Origin: Paenibacillus glucanolyticus NBRC 15330
GTDB taxonomy: Bacteria > Bacillota > Bacilli > Paenibacillales > Paenibacillaceae
Length of the DNA stretch: 64,000 nucleotides
Assembly (NCBI RefSeq): GCF_004000885.1
Contig: NZ_BIMC01000009.1
Coordinates: 124,001-188,000, forward strand
Reading direction: 5' to 3'
Under the pieces are notes generated by a model. The model did no database searches and was not told the DNA's origin. It worked only from the letters and a program-made list of their open reading frames with translations. A program made the position numbers and the translations under genes. Of this stretch, positions 9,369 to 18,660 are shown in pieces. Every line of letters begins with the position of its first letter. Within the stretch, counting starts at the first letter, position 1.

Positions 9369-10547
9369 TTACAGGAACAGTCCGGCAATCGTTGCAGACA
9401 GCACGCTTACCAGCGTTGCACCGTACAGCAGCTTCAAGCCGAAACGTGCAACCACATTCCCCTGCTTCTCGTTTAGCCCCTTCACCGCACCGGCAATAAT
9501 GCCGATGGAGGAGAAGTTTGCGAACGACACCAGGAATACGGACACGATACCAATGGTGCGCTCGGACAGATTCGTGAAGTTGGACAGCTCAAGCATGGCT
9601 ACGAACTCATTCGATACAAGCTTCGTTGCCATAATACTGCCGGCGTCCACTGCCTCTTTCCAAGGCACACCCATGACAAAAGCAAAGGGAGCAAAGATAA
9701 ATCCTAACAGCTCTTGGAAAGATATCCCGAAAATCAGATCAAAGATGCCGTTGATCATCGCGATCAATGCAACAAATCCGAGAAGCATCGCGGCAACGGT
9801 AATCGCTACCTTGAAACCGTCCATGATGTATTCACCCAGCATCTCGAAGAAGGATTGCTTCTCCTCTTCCTGCACTTCCAGGATATCCTCATCCTTCTCC
9901 ACCTTATATGGGTTCACGATGGAAGCAATAATAAATCCGCCAAACAGGTTGAGTACCAGCGCGGTCACCACGTACCGTGGCTCGATCATGGTCATGTATG
10001 CCCCGACGATCGACATCGATACCGTGGACATCGCGGAAGCACAGAGCGTATACATACGGTGCTTCGGAATTAAGGCGATCTGTTTTTTAACCGATATAAA
10101 CACCTCGGATTGCCCCAGGATCGCGGAAGCTACCGCATTGTAAGACTCCAGCTTTCCCATGCCGTTGACTTTACTTAAGACGAGACCGATATATCTTACG
10201 ATAAACGGCAGTACCTTAATATATTGAAGTATACCAATCAACGCGGAAATAAACACGATGGGCAGCAGAACGTTCAAGAAGAACGGACCTGCACCTTCAT
10301 TGGCAATGCCACCAAATACAAACTCGATTCCGGCTCCCGCGTAGTCAAGCAGCGCTTTAAACGTATTCGCTATCCCTTTGACAAGATACTCGCCGATATT
10401 GGTGTTCAGCAGGATAAATCCCAGGATCAGCTGCAGCACAATCATTACAGCCAGCGGACGATAACGAATTTTGCGCTTATCATTACTGATAAGGAACGCA
10501 AGACCGAATACGACCAGCAAACCTAGTATGGCGATTAAAAATTTCAT
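9369..10547 (-). CDS. nupC: Concentrative nucleoside transporter (CNT family)
   Basis: A 392-residue polytopic inner-membrane protein of the NupC/CNT family that imports nucleosides with a proton or sodium. Family segments include the Gate domain around [18 protein letters not shown]-like [20 protein letters not shown] (QSEVF is the conserved nucleoside-site motif), [16 protein letters not shown], and the C-terminal [20 protein letters not shown]. About eight to ten hydrophobic helices are visible. It lies between deoC and deoB, as expected for uptake feeding the deo enzymes. Confidence 0.94.
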   Translation of the reverse strand: MKFLIAILGLLVVFGLAFLISNDKRKIRYRPLAVMIVLQLILGFILLNTNIGEYLVKGIANTFKALLDYAGAGIEFVFGGIANEGAGPFFLNVLLPIVFISALIGILQYIKVLPFIVRYIGLVLSKVNGMGKLESYNAVASAILGQSEVFISVKKQIALIPKHRMYTLCASAMSTVSMSIVGAYMTMIEPRYVVTALVLNLFGGFIIASIVNPYKVEKDEDILEVQEEEKQSFFEMLGEYIMDGFKVAITVAAMLLGFVALIAMINGIFDLIFGISFQELLGFIFAPFAFVMGVPWKEAVDAGSIMATKLVSNEFVAMLELSNFTNLSERTIGIVSVFLVSFANFSSIGIIAGAVKGLNEKQGNVVARFGLKLLYGATLVSVLSATIAGLFL

Positions 10548-10624
10548 CGTCGTTGTTCCCCCATAGGTGAATTTTTATGATATAACACGGTTAACCCGAT
10601 GATCATTCAGAACTGCTGGTTACA

Positions 10625-11290
10625 TTAATAGGATGAGCTGGACTGGCCGCCCTCCATGATTTTCACGCCCGAGCTTGCACCGATTCGGGTTGCGCCCGCT
10701 TTGATCATAGCTTCCATATCTTCTTTGCTGCGTACGCCGCCGGACGCCTTAACGCCGGTGTTCTGACCAACGGTCTTGCGCATCAAGGCAACATCTTCCG
10801 GAGTAGCTCCGCCTGTAGAGAAGCCTGTAGAGGTCTTAACAAAATCCGCTCCCGCTTTCACGGACAACTCGGATGCACGCACCTTTTCTTCCTCGGTCAG
10901 AAGGCTTGTCTCAATGATGACCTTAACCAGCGCTTTGCCCTTAGCTGCATCCACTACAGCTTGGATATCCTTAAGCACGAGCTCATCATTACGATCTTTA
11001 AGCGCCCCGATGTTAATGACCATATCCACTTCTCCAGCCCCATTGGCAATAGCGTCCTTCGCTTCAAATGCTTTGGCTGCTGTTGTCGAAGCTCCCAGCG
11101 GGAAGCCGATAACGGTACATACTTTAACCTTAGTGCCCGCAAGCTGCTCAGCACAGTAGGATACCCAAGTCGGGTTCACACAAACCGAAGCAAATTCGTA
11201 TTTTTTGGCCTCATCCGTAAGTTTCGTAATCTCGGCTTGGGTTGCATCCGCCTTCAACAGTGTGTGGTCAATCATTCCTGCTATATTCAT
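10625..11290 (-). CDS. deoC: Deoxyribose-phosphate aldolase
   Basis: A 221-residue class I aldolase that splits 2-deoxyribose-5-phosphate into acetaldehyde and glyceraldehyde-3-phosphate. [15 protein letters not shown] at the N-terminus, [20 protein letters not shown], the Schiff-base lysine in KVIIETSLL (about residue 150) and [17 protein letters not shown] are all conserved. ATG at 11290 is 11 nt from AGGGAG; an upstream GTG overlaps the ribosome binding site and is unlikely. It is the first gene of the five-gene deo operon. Confidence 0.95.
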   Translation of the reverse strand: MNIAGMIDHTLLKADATQAEITKLTDEAKKYEFASVCVNPTWVSYCAEQLAGTKVKVCTVIGFPLGASTTAAKAFEAKDAIANGAGEVDMVINIGALKDRNDELVLKDIQAVVDAAKGKALVKVIIETSLLTEEEKVRASELSVKAGADFVKTSTGFSTGGATPEDVALMRKTVGQNTGVKASGGVRSKEDMEAMIKAGATRIGASSGVKIMEGGQSSSSY

Positions 11291-11328
11291 CTGGTTAAAC
11301 ACTCCCTAATATAATTTTTGTAATTTTG

Positions 11329-11342
11329 TAAAAGCGCTCTCA
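11329..11342. promoter_or_regulatory. Candidate cre (CcpA) site in the deo leader
   Basis: On the minus strand TGAGAGCGCTTTTA agrees with the TGWAANCGNTNWCA cre consensus except at two positions. It lies roughly 20-35 nt downstream of the predicted transcription start, a roadblock position. Catabolite repression of the homologous Bacillus operon is established; binding here is inference. Confidence 0.5.
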
Positions 11343-11368
11343 TTACGCTTAAACCTGTAGACGGGACC

Positions 11369-11397
11369 ATCATATCACAGCTATGAACATATGTAAA
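11369..11397 (-). promoter_or_regulatory. Promoter of the deo operon
   Basis: On the minus strand -35 TTTACA (11397-11392) and -10 TATGAT (11374-11369) are separated by 17 nt. Transcription would begin near 11362, leaving a leader of about 70 nt before deoC. Confidence 0.75.
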
Positions 11398-11450
11398 ACA
11401 CATGATGAAAATATGTTCATTCCGATTTATGGCAATGATATTTATCATTG
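11383..11450. promoter_or_regulatory. DeoR operator region (half-sites and palindrome)
   Basis: Two inverted half-sites ATGAACATAT (11383-11392) and ATATGTTCAT (11411-11420) flank the -35 box; one lies between -35 and -10 and the other upstream near -50. Further upstream is a perfect palindrome, CAATGATA-TT-TATCATTG (11433-11450). In Bacillus subtilis DeoR binds a palindrome near -50 plus a repeated half-site between -35 and -10, so this geometry fits the same mode. Which of the elements is the true site must be tested. Confidence 0.6.
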
Positions 11451-11580
11451 TTCGCTTAACAACTTGCCATCATTCAGGAATAATCTAACAACTCTTTGTT
11501 TACTATGCTCTATACCCTGTCGGGGTAAACATAAACAGAAGATACGGTTCCCTCACTAGTCCGTCACATATTCCACAGCA

Positions 11581-11648
11581 CAAACACACCTCATGAAGGT
11601 GAGCACGAAGCCGATCCGCTTCGATGATCACCGCAATGAGGTGTGTTT
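11581..11648 (-). terminator. Large hairpin between deoR and deoC
   Basis: CAAACACACCTCAT (11581-11594) pairs perfectly with ATGAGGTGTGTTTG (11635-11648), and GGTGA/TCACC plus GAAGC/GCTTC continue the pairing inside, giving one long rod-like hairpin. There is no good T-run on either side, so it may be an mRNA 3' stabiliser or processing element rather than a simple terminator of deoR. Confidence 0.45.
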
Positions 11649-11678
11649 GATCCTTCTTGTGCATCGACATGCACGATT

Positions 11679-12617
11679 TCATGGAAGCAGAGCTTGCGCC
11701 GTAAACTGATCCGTCACAAGTATGTTGGCATATTTACCGATCAGCGCAGCTCTTATGGCATCTACCTTTCGCTGTCCGCCTGCAACGAGAATGGATTTCT
11801 CCTTGTGCCGCAAATCCTTCAAATCGATGCCGACCGTACGGCTGTTGATATCCTCACTGCACACCCGGCCCTCGGCGTCAAAAAACCGGGAGCAGATATC
11901 ACCTGCGCCGACCTGCTGCAGCAGCTTCTGTTCTTTCTCGCTCAGGTAACCGAGTCGAAAGAGGAGCGCATCTTCATGCACCGTGCCCACCGTAAACATG
12001 GCAATGTTGGCTTGCTTGCCTAATTGAATGATTCGCTGGATATGCCTGTCCCTCTCAACCATTTCCTTCAGTTCCATCGTGTCAAATATGACGGGCAGCG
12101 GCAAATATCTCGCCATCGTATGGTACGCCTCCGCGAAGAGATTGACAATCTCCGCTGCATACGTGTTCACATGCGAATGGCTGACCCCGCCCTTCAGTTG
12201 CACGACCTCTACGCCACGGACCGATTTCTGCTGCAGCTGTAGCGCCACGGCATGCATGGTCGTTCCCCAGGTCACGCCGATAATGTCAGCATCCTGAACC
12301 GTTTCATGCAAATAATCGGCTGCCCTTTTGCTGATATGCTTCTGAATTTCACGATACTCATTGATGGGAGAATAGCTAATGAGCACTTCCTCCAGCTTGT
12401 ATACCTTCTTGACCCTCTCGCCCAAAGCATCGAGATTCTCAAGCGGGTCCACAATGCTGATCTGCACATACCCCTGCTCTTTAGCGTGCTGAAGAAGCCT
12501 TGAAACCGTAGGGCGTGAAACGCCGAGCCTGGTGGCGATATCCTGCTGGCTGTAATCCGACATATAGTACAATCTTGCGGCCTCGATACTGAGACGCTGT
12601 TTATCCTGTTCCATCAT
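11679..12617 (-). CDS. deoR: SorC/DeoR-family transcriptional repressor of the deo operon
   Basis: A 312-residue regulator of the SorC family, to which Bacillus DeoR belongs. The N-terminal HTH (YSQQDIATRLGVSRPTVSRLL, about residues 25-45) precedes a large sugar-binding domain with VTWGTTMHAVA, VVQLKGGVS and the effector loop GAGDICSRFFD near residue 235. It lies just upstream of and codirectional with deoC, as in Bacillus; deoxyribose-5-phosphate is the expected inducer. ATG at 12617 follows GGGTTGG. A TATAAT-like -10 box is present on the minus strand at 12660-12655. Confidence 0.88.
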   Translation of the reverse strand: MMEQDKQRLSIEAARLYYMSDYSQQDIATRLGVSRPTVSRLLQHAKEQGYVQISIVDPLENLDALGERVKKVYKLEEVLISYSPINEYREIQKHISKRAADYLHETVQDADIIGVTWGTTMHAVALQLQQKSVRGVEVVQLKGGVSHSHVNTYAAEIVNLFAEAYHTMARYLPLPVIFDTMELKEMVERDRHIQRIIQLGKQANIAMFTVGTVHEDALLFRLGYLSEKEQKLLQQVGAGDICSRFFDAEGRVCSEDINSRTVGIDLKDLRHKEKSILVAGGQRKVDAIRAALIGKYANILVTDQFTAQALLP

Positions 12618-12873
12618 CCAACCCACTTTGTTGTGTCGTATACAATTTGGGTACATTATACAGCGTTCTTATGCGGATTTCGATAGCCATGCAAAAGAAG
12701 CACATAAATTTGCGATATGTTCGCAATTTGATGTGCAGCATCATAGGAATTCCTGTGTCAACCAACTGCCTCCTTGCAAAAACAGACAAGCACCCGCGCA
12801 GCACATGCTATCGCTGAAAACTCAGTCGCTTCACACGTTAACAACGGGCACTTGCCACTTACCATCTACAAGC

Positions 12874-13608
12874 CTATACGGGCTGATTGTATTCGAGCGG
12901 AGATACTCGGCCATAGGAAGCCTTGGCACCTTGGATCGGTGCCGCCCAGCCTACGGCGTTCACGATTACCTGCTGAATGTCCGGCAGATGATAGGTAGGG
13001 AACGCTTCGTGACCCGGTCTGAAATAGAACAGCCTGCCGCGCCCCCGCTTATAACAGCAGCCGCTGCGGAACACCTCGCCGCCTTCAAACCAGGAGACAA
13101 ACACCAGTTCATCCGGTGCCGGAATCTCAAAGCGTTCTCCGTACATTTCCTCCTGCGGAACTTCGATATACTCTCCGAGCCCGCTAACGATAGGATGGCT
13201 TGGATCAATAACCCATAAACGTTCCTTCTCGCCATCATCACGCCATTTCAGGGCGCCAGTATTCGTGCCGAGAAGGCGCTGAAAAATCTTCGATCCATGC
13301 CCGGAATGGAGCACAATGATCCCCATGCCGTCCAGTACGCGCTGGCGTACTTTTTCCACGATATCATCTCTCACTTCACCGTGTGCCACATGCCCCCACC
13401 AGAGCAGAACGTCTGTTGAAGCTAGCACTTCATCTGTCAGACCATGTTCCGGATCATCCAAAACGGCTGTACGTACATAAAACTCGGCATCCTTCTCCAG
13501 AAAGTCCGCAATCGTCCGGTGTATGCCTTGGGGGTAAATTTTTGCAATCTGTTCATTATGTCTCTCGTGCCGATATTCATTCCATACCGTTACATTAATC
13601 CTAGCCAT
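12874..13608 (-). CDS. ThuA-like (trehalose utilization) domain protein
   Basis: A 244-residue single-domain protein of the ThuA family, a class I glutamine amidotransferase-like fold. Recognisable segments are [12 protein letters not shown] at the N-terminus, [15 protein letters not shown] (about 64-78), [21 protein letters not shown] (about 95-115) and a C-terminal [17 protein letters not shown]. The family is linked to trehalose or other sugar use in rhizobia, but the reaction is not established. GGGAGG precedes the ATG. It is divergent from an AraC regulator that probably controls it. Confidence 0.85.
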   Translation of the reverse strand: MARINVTVWNEYRHERHNEQIAKIYPQGIHRTIADFLEKDAEFYVRTAVLDDPEHGLTDEVLASTDVLLWWGHVAHGEVRDDIVEKVRQRVLDGMGIIVLHSGHGSKIFQRLLGTNTGALKWRDDGEKERLWVIDPSHPIVSGLGEYIEVPQEEMYGERFEIPAPDELVFVSWFEGGEVFRSGCCYKRGRGRLFYFRPGHEAFPTYHLPDIQQVIVNAVGWAAPIQGAKASYGRVSPLEYNQPV

Positions 13609-13803
13609 GGTTAGTGACCTCCCAAAGTATGATCATTCTGCGTTCTTCCGACCAAAATCAGCAAATAACATCCATCGTTCGTTGGCAAACCATTTAAATT
13701 CACCCCAAGTATAGGCTGTGTTACAATGAACGGGAATGTGAGAAAGTTACTCTTTTTGTACAAAAACGACTTTGCGTTTTTTTGGGGGAGAGAGGGTGTA
13801 TTC

Positions 13804-14691
13804 GTGCTATCGATGAACGCGGACTATGTACCAAGAATCAAACTCATGGGATTTGTCTCCTACAAGAACCCCTGGATTCATTTCAAGCGGAATACGCACG
13901 AGTTTATTCTGTATTTTGTGAAGAGCGGCGAGCTTCATCTTCAGGAGAATGGTGTGGCCCATGTGCTCAAGAAAGGCGACTTGCTCGTGCTTGAACCGCA
14001 TATGGACCATGAGGGGACCCGCAAGCATGCCTGCGACTACTACTATATTCATTTTGAACATCCGGATATTCATCCCGCACCGGACCGTCCCTTATCCCTG
14101 CTTGCCAAACAATGGATAATGGGTGAGAGCGACCCCGCAGGCAAGGATAGCAACAGGCAGCTATACTTCCCTAAGACCTGCACCTTGACACAGAAAAAAA
14201 GCCTCCATCATATGCACCATGCCCTGGGTGAAATGCTGCAACTGTACCGACGCAAGCACTTCAACCGCAGTTTGACCGCGCTCAAATTCATGGAAATGCT
14301 GATCGAGCTGTCCCGCGAGAGCCTCTTCGACGAGCTGGAGAACGACAGCCCGCATACCAAGTCCTACATGAAGGTGCATGCATTGCTGGATTACATCCAT
14401 GAACACTACGCCCAGAAGATCATCAGCTCGGAAATCGAGCTGCGCTTCGAATGCAATTATGACTACATCAACCGGGTGTTCGCCAAGCTCACTGGCCTTA
14501 CGATCATGCGCTACGTGAACCAAGTCCGGATTCATCATGCCAAGGAGCTGATTGAGGCCACCCATCTCAGCTTCGGGGAGATCGGGTATCTGACCGGCCT
14601 GGATGATCCATTCTATTTCAGCAAGGTGTTCAAAAAATACGTTGGCATGTCCCCCAATCAATACTATAAACAGGTGCATGAGAAGGAATAA
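13804..14691 (+). CDS. AraC-family transcriptional regulator
   Basis: A 295-residue regulator with an N-terminal cupin-like sensor (about residues 20-110; EFILYFVKSGELHLQENG and KKGDLLVLEPHMDHEG) and a C-terminal double HTH of AraC type (about residues 195-290; ELRFECNYDYINRVFAKLTG and LSFGEIGYLTGLDDPFYFSKVF). The frame is open upstream to 13726, but AGAGGG followed after 7 nt by GTG at 13804 is the best start. It is divergent from the ThuA gene; the two probably form a sugar-responsive unit. Confidence 0.87.
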   Translation: MLSMNADYVPRIKLMGFVSYKNPWIHFKRNTHEFILYFVKSGELHLQENGVAHVLKKGDLLVLEPHMDHEGTRKHACDYYYIHFEHPDIHPAPDRPLSLLAKQWIMGESDPAGKDSNRQLYFPKTCTLTQKKSLHHMHHALGEMLQLYRRKHFNRSLTALKFMEMLIELSRESLFDELENDSPHTKSYMKVHALLDYIHEHYAQKIISSEIELRFECNYDYINRVFAKLTGLTIMRYVNQVRIHHAKELIEATHLSFGEIGYLTGLDDPFYFSKVFKKYVGMSPNQYYKQVHEKE

Positions 14692-14714
14692 AGCGGCGGT
14701 CAGCCGCTTTTTTT
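14691..14714 (+). terminator. Terminator of the AraC gene
   Basis: AAGCGGC (14691-14697) pairs with GCCGCTT (14703-14709) around a 5-nt loop, followed by seven T. The stem begins at the stop codon. Confidence 0.85.
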
Positions 14715-14797
14715 GTTGGAAAATATCAGGCATAAATGGAACATTAAATGGACGGAATGCGTTAGTTTAAGTAGCGAATGCCAAGGAGGGGATTATC

Positions 14798-15298
14798 ATA
14801 AGATTCAAGTCGTTGTATGTTGTGCTCAGTGTTGTAGTCGTTTTTCTCATATCAGCTTGCGCCAATGGCGTTACTGACTCAGATTCGCGGAACGGTTTAG
14901 CGGAGCCTTATCGCTTGGCGCTGGATGAATTAATATCAACCGATACAGCCCTCAATGACGGCATGGAGTTCATTTCACTGGATTTCGATGAACAGCTTCC
15001 ATTAGAGGATTCAGATAAGCAGAGCATCGAGGAATACCTGCAAAGCCGATATAACGTGAAGATTTATCATCTCACCTATGAACAATTGGTTGCGCAAGGG
15101 TTATATTACGCTAGTGATACCAAACGTAAAGGGATTTTACTGAGCATCGAAAAGCAGGAGCAATCGGATCAGAACAACATGACTATCGAGGTAAGCAAGT
15201 ATCGTTCGAATGAGGGCGGGCTCACCGCAAAAGTAACTCTAGCTTACCAACAGGATCAATGGAAAGTGGTTAATTCTACGCCTACAAAAGAAAGTTAA
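14798..15298 (+). CDS. Small lipoprotein with apparent ATA start codon
   Basis: The reading frame encodes a good lipoprotein signal (RFKSLYVVLSVVVVFLISAC, lipobox ISAC) and a mature part of about 145 residues, acidic and mixed alpha/beta, of no family I recognise. The strong ribosome binding site AAGGAGGGG (14783-14791) is followed at proper distance by ATA (14798) rather than ATG; the signal peptide only makes sense if translation begins there or at the ATT/ATC just before it. The first standard start in frame, TTG at 14813, would remove the basic n-region and lies over 20 nt from the ribosome binding site. Either a rare ATA start is used or the start codon has mutated from ATG. A single-gene unit. 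Confidence 0.65.
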   Translation: MRFKSLYVVLSVVVVFLISACANGVTDSDSRNGLAEPYRLALDELISTDTALNDGMEFISLDFDEQLPLEDSDKQSIEEYLQSRYNVKIYHLTYEQLVAQGLYYASDTKRKGILLSIEKQEQSDQNNMTIEVSKYRSNEGGLTAKVTLAYQQDQWKVVNSTPTKES

Positions 15299-15399
15299 GG
15301 GAGTATTTCCGGTTTTGCCGAAAACGCTGAATGTAGTATCGTTTGGATACGGGATGGCAAAACATTTGGGAAGTTATTCTTGCCCCCATGCTGTTCGGG

Positions 15400-16299
15400 C
15401 TAACCCCTATCTTCTCTGCTGTACATATTCTCGTCTTGCAATCGAACGAGCACCTTACCAAAGCTGCCTCCTTGCCGAAGCGGAACCTCGTCAGTCGGAT
15501 AATGATTGTCCAAATGCCTCGAGACGATGCCACGAACCCGCTCATCCACAGTCAAGCCGTGCATATTCAACCATTTGATCGTATCATGGAATGCCGCCTC
15601 TTTGGAAAGCGTTGTTGTTTTCACCTCTCGGGTTACCAGCGATTGATAAGAGTAGCCCTTCAGCAGCAGTAATTGGGTCAGGTAAATCATCTCCAAATGC
15701 TCGGTCTTTCGGGGGCGATCAGTGACAAGCGGCCATATCTCGTCAACCAGGCTGTGCTCCCTGAAACCTACCGCCAAGCTCATGTAGCAGAACGCCCTCG
15801 CGCAGCTCAGTACCCTCTCCACACTGGCCCAATCAACCAAAACCGGGCACATGGAGACAAAGACAAGATCAAAGGCTCGCTCCCATCCTTTTGCCTCAAG
15901 ATCAATATTTTCGAAAGGTTCGTGTACCACCTTGACCGTTCCATTGACCAAGGCTGAACTATTCTGCTGCAGGAGCTCGACCAACGGAAGGGAGGTTTCC
16001 ACCGCGGTTACATCCGCTCCCCGCTCCGCGAAAGGTACGGAAAAGCCACCCGACGCCGCACCTATATCCAGAACAGAAGATCCTGAAAATTCAACGCCCT
16101 GGTCCTCCAGCCAGTTCATAATCCGTCTAGCCCTTTGTCTGCCTTCTTCGCTGAACACTTCTTTATTGAATGACTTAGCCGATGAATCAAATGAATGAGC
16201 CGGGTCGATGCCGGCCCTCTTCATCTTGTTTACACCCGTATACGGATCTTCCTTCCATGCTTTTTCCCATACCGCCGAATCAAACAGTTCATGGCTCAT
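15400..16299 (-). CDS. Class I SAM-dependent methyltransferase
   Basis: A 299-residue protein with a Rossmann-type methyltransferase core. Motif I is SSVLDIGAASGGFSVPFAERGA (about residues 75-96) with the acidic DVTAVE strand after it, and motif IV is DLVFVSMCPVLVDW (about 143-156). The N-terminal phrase FDSAVWEKAWKEDPYTG and an internal GRQRARRIMNWLEDQG resemble a family of uncharacterised Bacillota methyltransferases. ATG at 16299 follows AGGTGAT. Substrate unknown; the motif IV is CPVLVDW rather than NPPY/DPPY, which argues against nucleic acid amino-methylation. Confidence 0.8.
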   Translation of the reverse strand: MSHELFDSAVWEKAWKEDPYTGVNKMKRAGIDPAHSFDSSAKSFNKEVFSEEGRQRARRIMNWLEDQGVEFSGSSVLDIGAASGGFSVPFAERGADVTAVETSLPLVELLQQNSSALVNGTVKVVHEPFENIDLEAKGWERAFDLVFVSMCPVLVDWASVERVLSCARAFCYMSLAVGFREHSLVDEIWPLVTDRPRKTEHLEMIYLTQLLLLKGYSYQSLVTREVKTTTLSKEAAFHDTIKWLNMHGLTVDERVRGIVSRHLDNHYPTDEVPLRQGGSFGKVLVRLQDENMYSREDRG

Positions 16300-16556
16300 T
16301 GTATATATCACCTATTTTCTCACGATTTTTATGACTCAATTGAAAAACCAACATGGAGGTCTATTCATAATCATTTTTCACATGGGGTCGGGAATCGCTA
16401 AACGTTCCTGTCCTTCTGACCGATATGTGAACACGCTTCATGAAAAGAGAAAGGACGAAACCTGCAATCGCAACAACAATCGGGCGTTCTGGCCCAGGAT
16501 TGTCATGCTCGCCTTCACCAGCTCGGGCAGTAACGTATCTCCATGAAATGAAATCA

Positions 16557-17027
16557 CTAAGATTTAGCGAGGTTCATTTTCGGCGGGATATATCCGAGCT
16601 GCCTGCCTATTTTCACAATTTGTCCTCTATGATGAAATTCGTGCGTGATGGCATGGGTAAATAGCCATAATTCGGTTAACTCTACGCTGTCACTCTGCCA
16701 GGATGCTTGAACGGTAGGATCCCATTGGTTTTTAAATTCATTCAGAAATTCATAAACCAGGGCATCCGTTTTCTTAAAAACTTCACGCATTCCCTGCACA
16801 TTGTCAACGGATTCTGGTTTTAATCTGGGAAGTGATTTGCCAAGGCCACGATTCCCCAACCATACCCGATAACAATCAGCTACATGAACATGCAGACTCC
16901 GAATAGAAACTCCGCCCAGGGCTTCAACTTCTTTAGCATAATCTGTGGGGGACATAGTTTCGCAGTAACGAAATAATGATTCCCTTGTACGCTTAATCAA
17001 ATCATACTGGCTTTTGAATACATCCAT
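16557..17027 (-). CDS. DinB/YfiT-like four-helix protein
   Basis: A 156-residue DinB-superfamily protein, a helical bundle that usually binds a metal through three His. Candidate ligands are seen in SLHVHVADCYRVWLG (about 44-58) and THAITHEFHHRGQIVKIGRQLGY (about 124-146). Many family members are metal-dependent thiol S-transferases (bacillithiol or related), but the activity here is not known. AAAAGGAGGGG precedes the ATG. A second family member lies at 24812-25339. Confidence 0.85.
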   Translation of the reverse strand: MDVFKSQYDLIKRTRESLFRYCETMSPTDYAKEVEALGGVSIRSLHVHVADCYRVWLGNRGLGKSLPRLKPESVDNVQGMREVFKKTDALVYEFLNEFKNQWDPTVQASWQSDSVELTELWLFTHAITHEFHHRGQIVKIGRQLGYIPPKMNLAKS

Positions 17028-17110
17028 CTTCTTCCCCTCCTTTTGATAATAAGCTACGTATGATTAAATTGCGGATTTCCCCACCTAGTTAGATGCACGT
17101 TATCCTAAAA

Positions 17111-17767
17111 TTAGGATGTAGCATCACTACTCTTCGCCCCCCGAACAGCCCACATTCCGCTATTCCGAATCAGCTTACGCACGGATTCCACCTGGAAAGA
17201 TGGAAGATGATGCCCCGGCATCAGGTATACTACGCGGCCAGAGCCATATGTATGTGCCCACGCAGCAGGCCACCGCTGGCCATCATGCACATATTCGGCA
17301 AGTATAACCGCTGATTCATGCGGACTCAGCTCGAACCGGAACGGTTCTTCATCTATCGTAAAATCGCTTAAGTTCTCCACAATAGGGTGACTCCCCCGAT
17401 TATATCGAATTGGCAGTGACGTATAGTCCGGATGTCCCGTAACCCTGCCGCCGATTAACTTTTCGAGCTCTTGGCTTTGCTGCAGTGAGATACCGTTATG
17501 GATGACTAGCAGACCGCCACCGTTTCTCACATAGGATATGAGCGCTTGTACCTGATCTGCGGTTATTTCCAGATCCGAGAAATCCGCGTACGATATGAAC
17601 AGATCATAGCCCTCCAGCTTATCCTCCTGAAGCACGGCGTAATCATCCGTACATTCAACGTCCATAGGTTCAAATATGGTTTGTAATTCGTGATCAATAT
17701 GCGCAAAAGGATGATATTTCGCTCCCTCGTATTGTCCAAGCGCAATTGCTTTCATATTGATATTCAT
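17111..17767 (-). CDS. Second ThuA-like domain protein
   Basis: A 218-residue ThuA-family protein, shorter and divergent from the one at 12874-13608. Shared landmarks are an N-terminal strand with GQYEGAKYHPF, YDLFISYADFSDLEI (about 54-68), NGGGLLVIHNGISLQQSQEL (about 82-101) and a C-terminal GRVVYLMPGHHLPSFQ. The His of GHHLP parallels the GHEAFP of the other copy. GGAGAGGAG precedes the ATG. No sugar gene is adjacent; function unknown. Confidence 0.78.
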   Translation of the reverse strand: MNINMKAIALGQYEGAKYHPFAHIDHELQTIFEPMDVECTDDYAVLQEDKLEGYDLFISYADFSDLEITADQVQALISYVRNGGGLLVIHNGISLQQSQELEKLIGGRVTGHPDYTSLPIRYNRGSHPIVENLSDFTIDEEPFRFELSPHESAVILAEYVHDGQRWPAAWAHTYGSGRVVYLMPGHHLPSFQVESVRKLIRNSGMWAVRGAKSSDATS

Positions 17768-17939
17768 AGTCTCCTCTCCTTCCCATTGATCAGGGTCGCT
17801 CTTGTCCTTTATAATCCATCAAGATCAGCTGTTCGCCAAGGTGCGCATTGGGGGGTCCATCACAAGCTAAAAAATAATGCGATCGGCAGACACATCCGGC
17901 GGCACGGCCGCTAGATAACCATCACTTGTCACCCATGGG

Positions 17940-18002
17940 CTAACGGCTTCGTTTAAATCGATACCCACCATTCACCCCCATCATCGATTCAATCATGCCC
18001 GT
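17940..18002 (-). pseudogene. Remnant of an Rrf2-family regulator gene
   Basis: Read on the minus strand this stretch encodes TGMIESMMGVNGGYRFKRSR and then a stop. It is nearly the same as the wing region of the intact Rrf2 gene 100 nt upstream (AGMIESITGVNGGYRLKRN), and the DNA is about 85% identical over some 38 bases. No start or other domain is left. It looks like the relic of a tandem duplication or of a second Rrf2 gene. Confidence 0.65.
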
Positions 18003-18066
18003 TAAAAATCATATTACAGACTTCAAAGACTCTTATTGTCTTTAATTGACTTAAAAAAAGGAAGGA

Positions 18067-18468
18067 TCATATAACGATGTTATGTTCACGTACAAGATCC
18101 GACATTTTCTGATTTCTCAACAGTTCTTCCATCTTCTCTTCTGCCGACAACACCACCTTCTGAATCGGGCATCCTGGTCCATGATCGAAACTGCAATCGA
18201 ACAAGGAAGCCGAACCTTCAATCGCATGGATAATATCCAGAAACGAAATATCTTCCCAATTTCGTTTGAGGCGATAGCCGCCATTCACCCCCGTTATCGA
18301 TTCGATCATGCCCGCCTTCACCAACTTGGTCAGTATTTTGGACAGATAGGTGGGAGACACACTTTGTCGCTCCGCCAACTGCTGTACGCCTATTGGTTTC
18401 TGGGGAGTCGCCGCAGTAAGAAAGAGCATCGTATGGAGGGCATAGTCTGTGGCCTTGGAGTACTTCAT
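18067..18468 (-). CDS. Rrf2-family transcriptional regulator
   Basis: A 133-residue winged-helix regulator. KATDYALHTMLFLTA at the N-terminus, the HTH LAERQSVSPTYLSKILTKLVKAG (about 32-54), the wing GVNGGYRLKR and the FLDIIHAIEG helix are family hallmarks. Only two cysteines are present in the ligand region (DCSFDHGPGCPIQ, about 94-106), one fewer than the three that hold an Fe-S cluster in IscR/NsrR, so it may be a cluster-free type like YwnA or CymR. AGAGGTGAT precedes the ATG. It is divergent from a RidA gene that it probably controls. Confidence 0.9.
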   Translation of the reverse strand: MKYSKATDYALHTMLFLTAATPQKPIGVQQLAERQSVSPTYLSKILTKLVKAGMIESITGVNGGYRLKRNWEDISFLDIIHAIEGSASLFDCSFDHGPGCPIQKVVLSAEEKMEELLRNQKMSDLVREHNIVI

Positions 18469-18660
18469 TCAACATCACCTCTATTAGGGACTTCACAGGT
18501 CTATAATAGCTATTTTATTTCATTACGTCAAGAAGAAAACATGCGCTTTACGCCGTATTGAACCATGTGCATGTTTCTGGCTTACATACATCGAATTTCT
18601 TCACATGATCAATTTTGAGCTCAAGCCCTTCTCATTCTCACTTCGTACACTATCCTTTTT

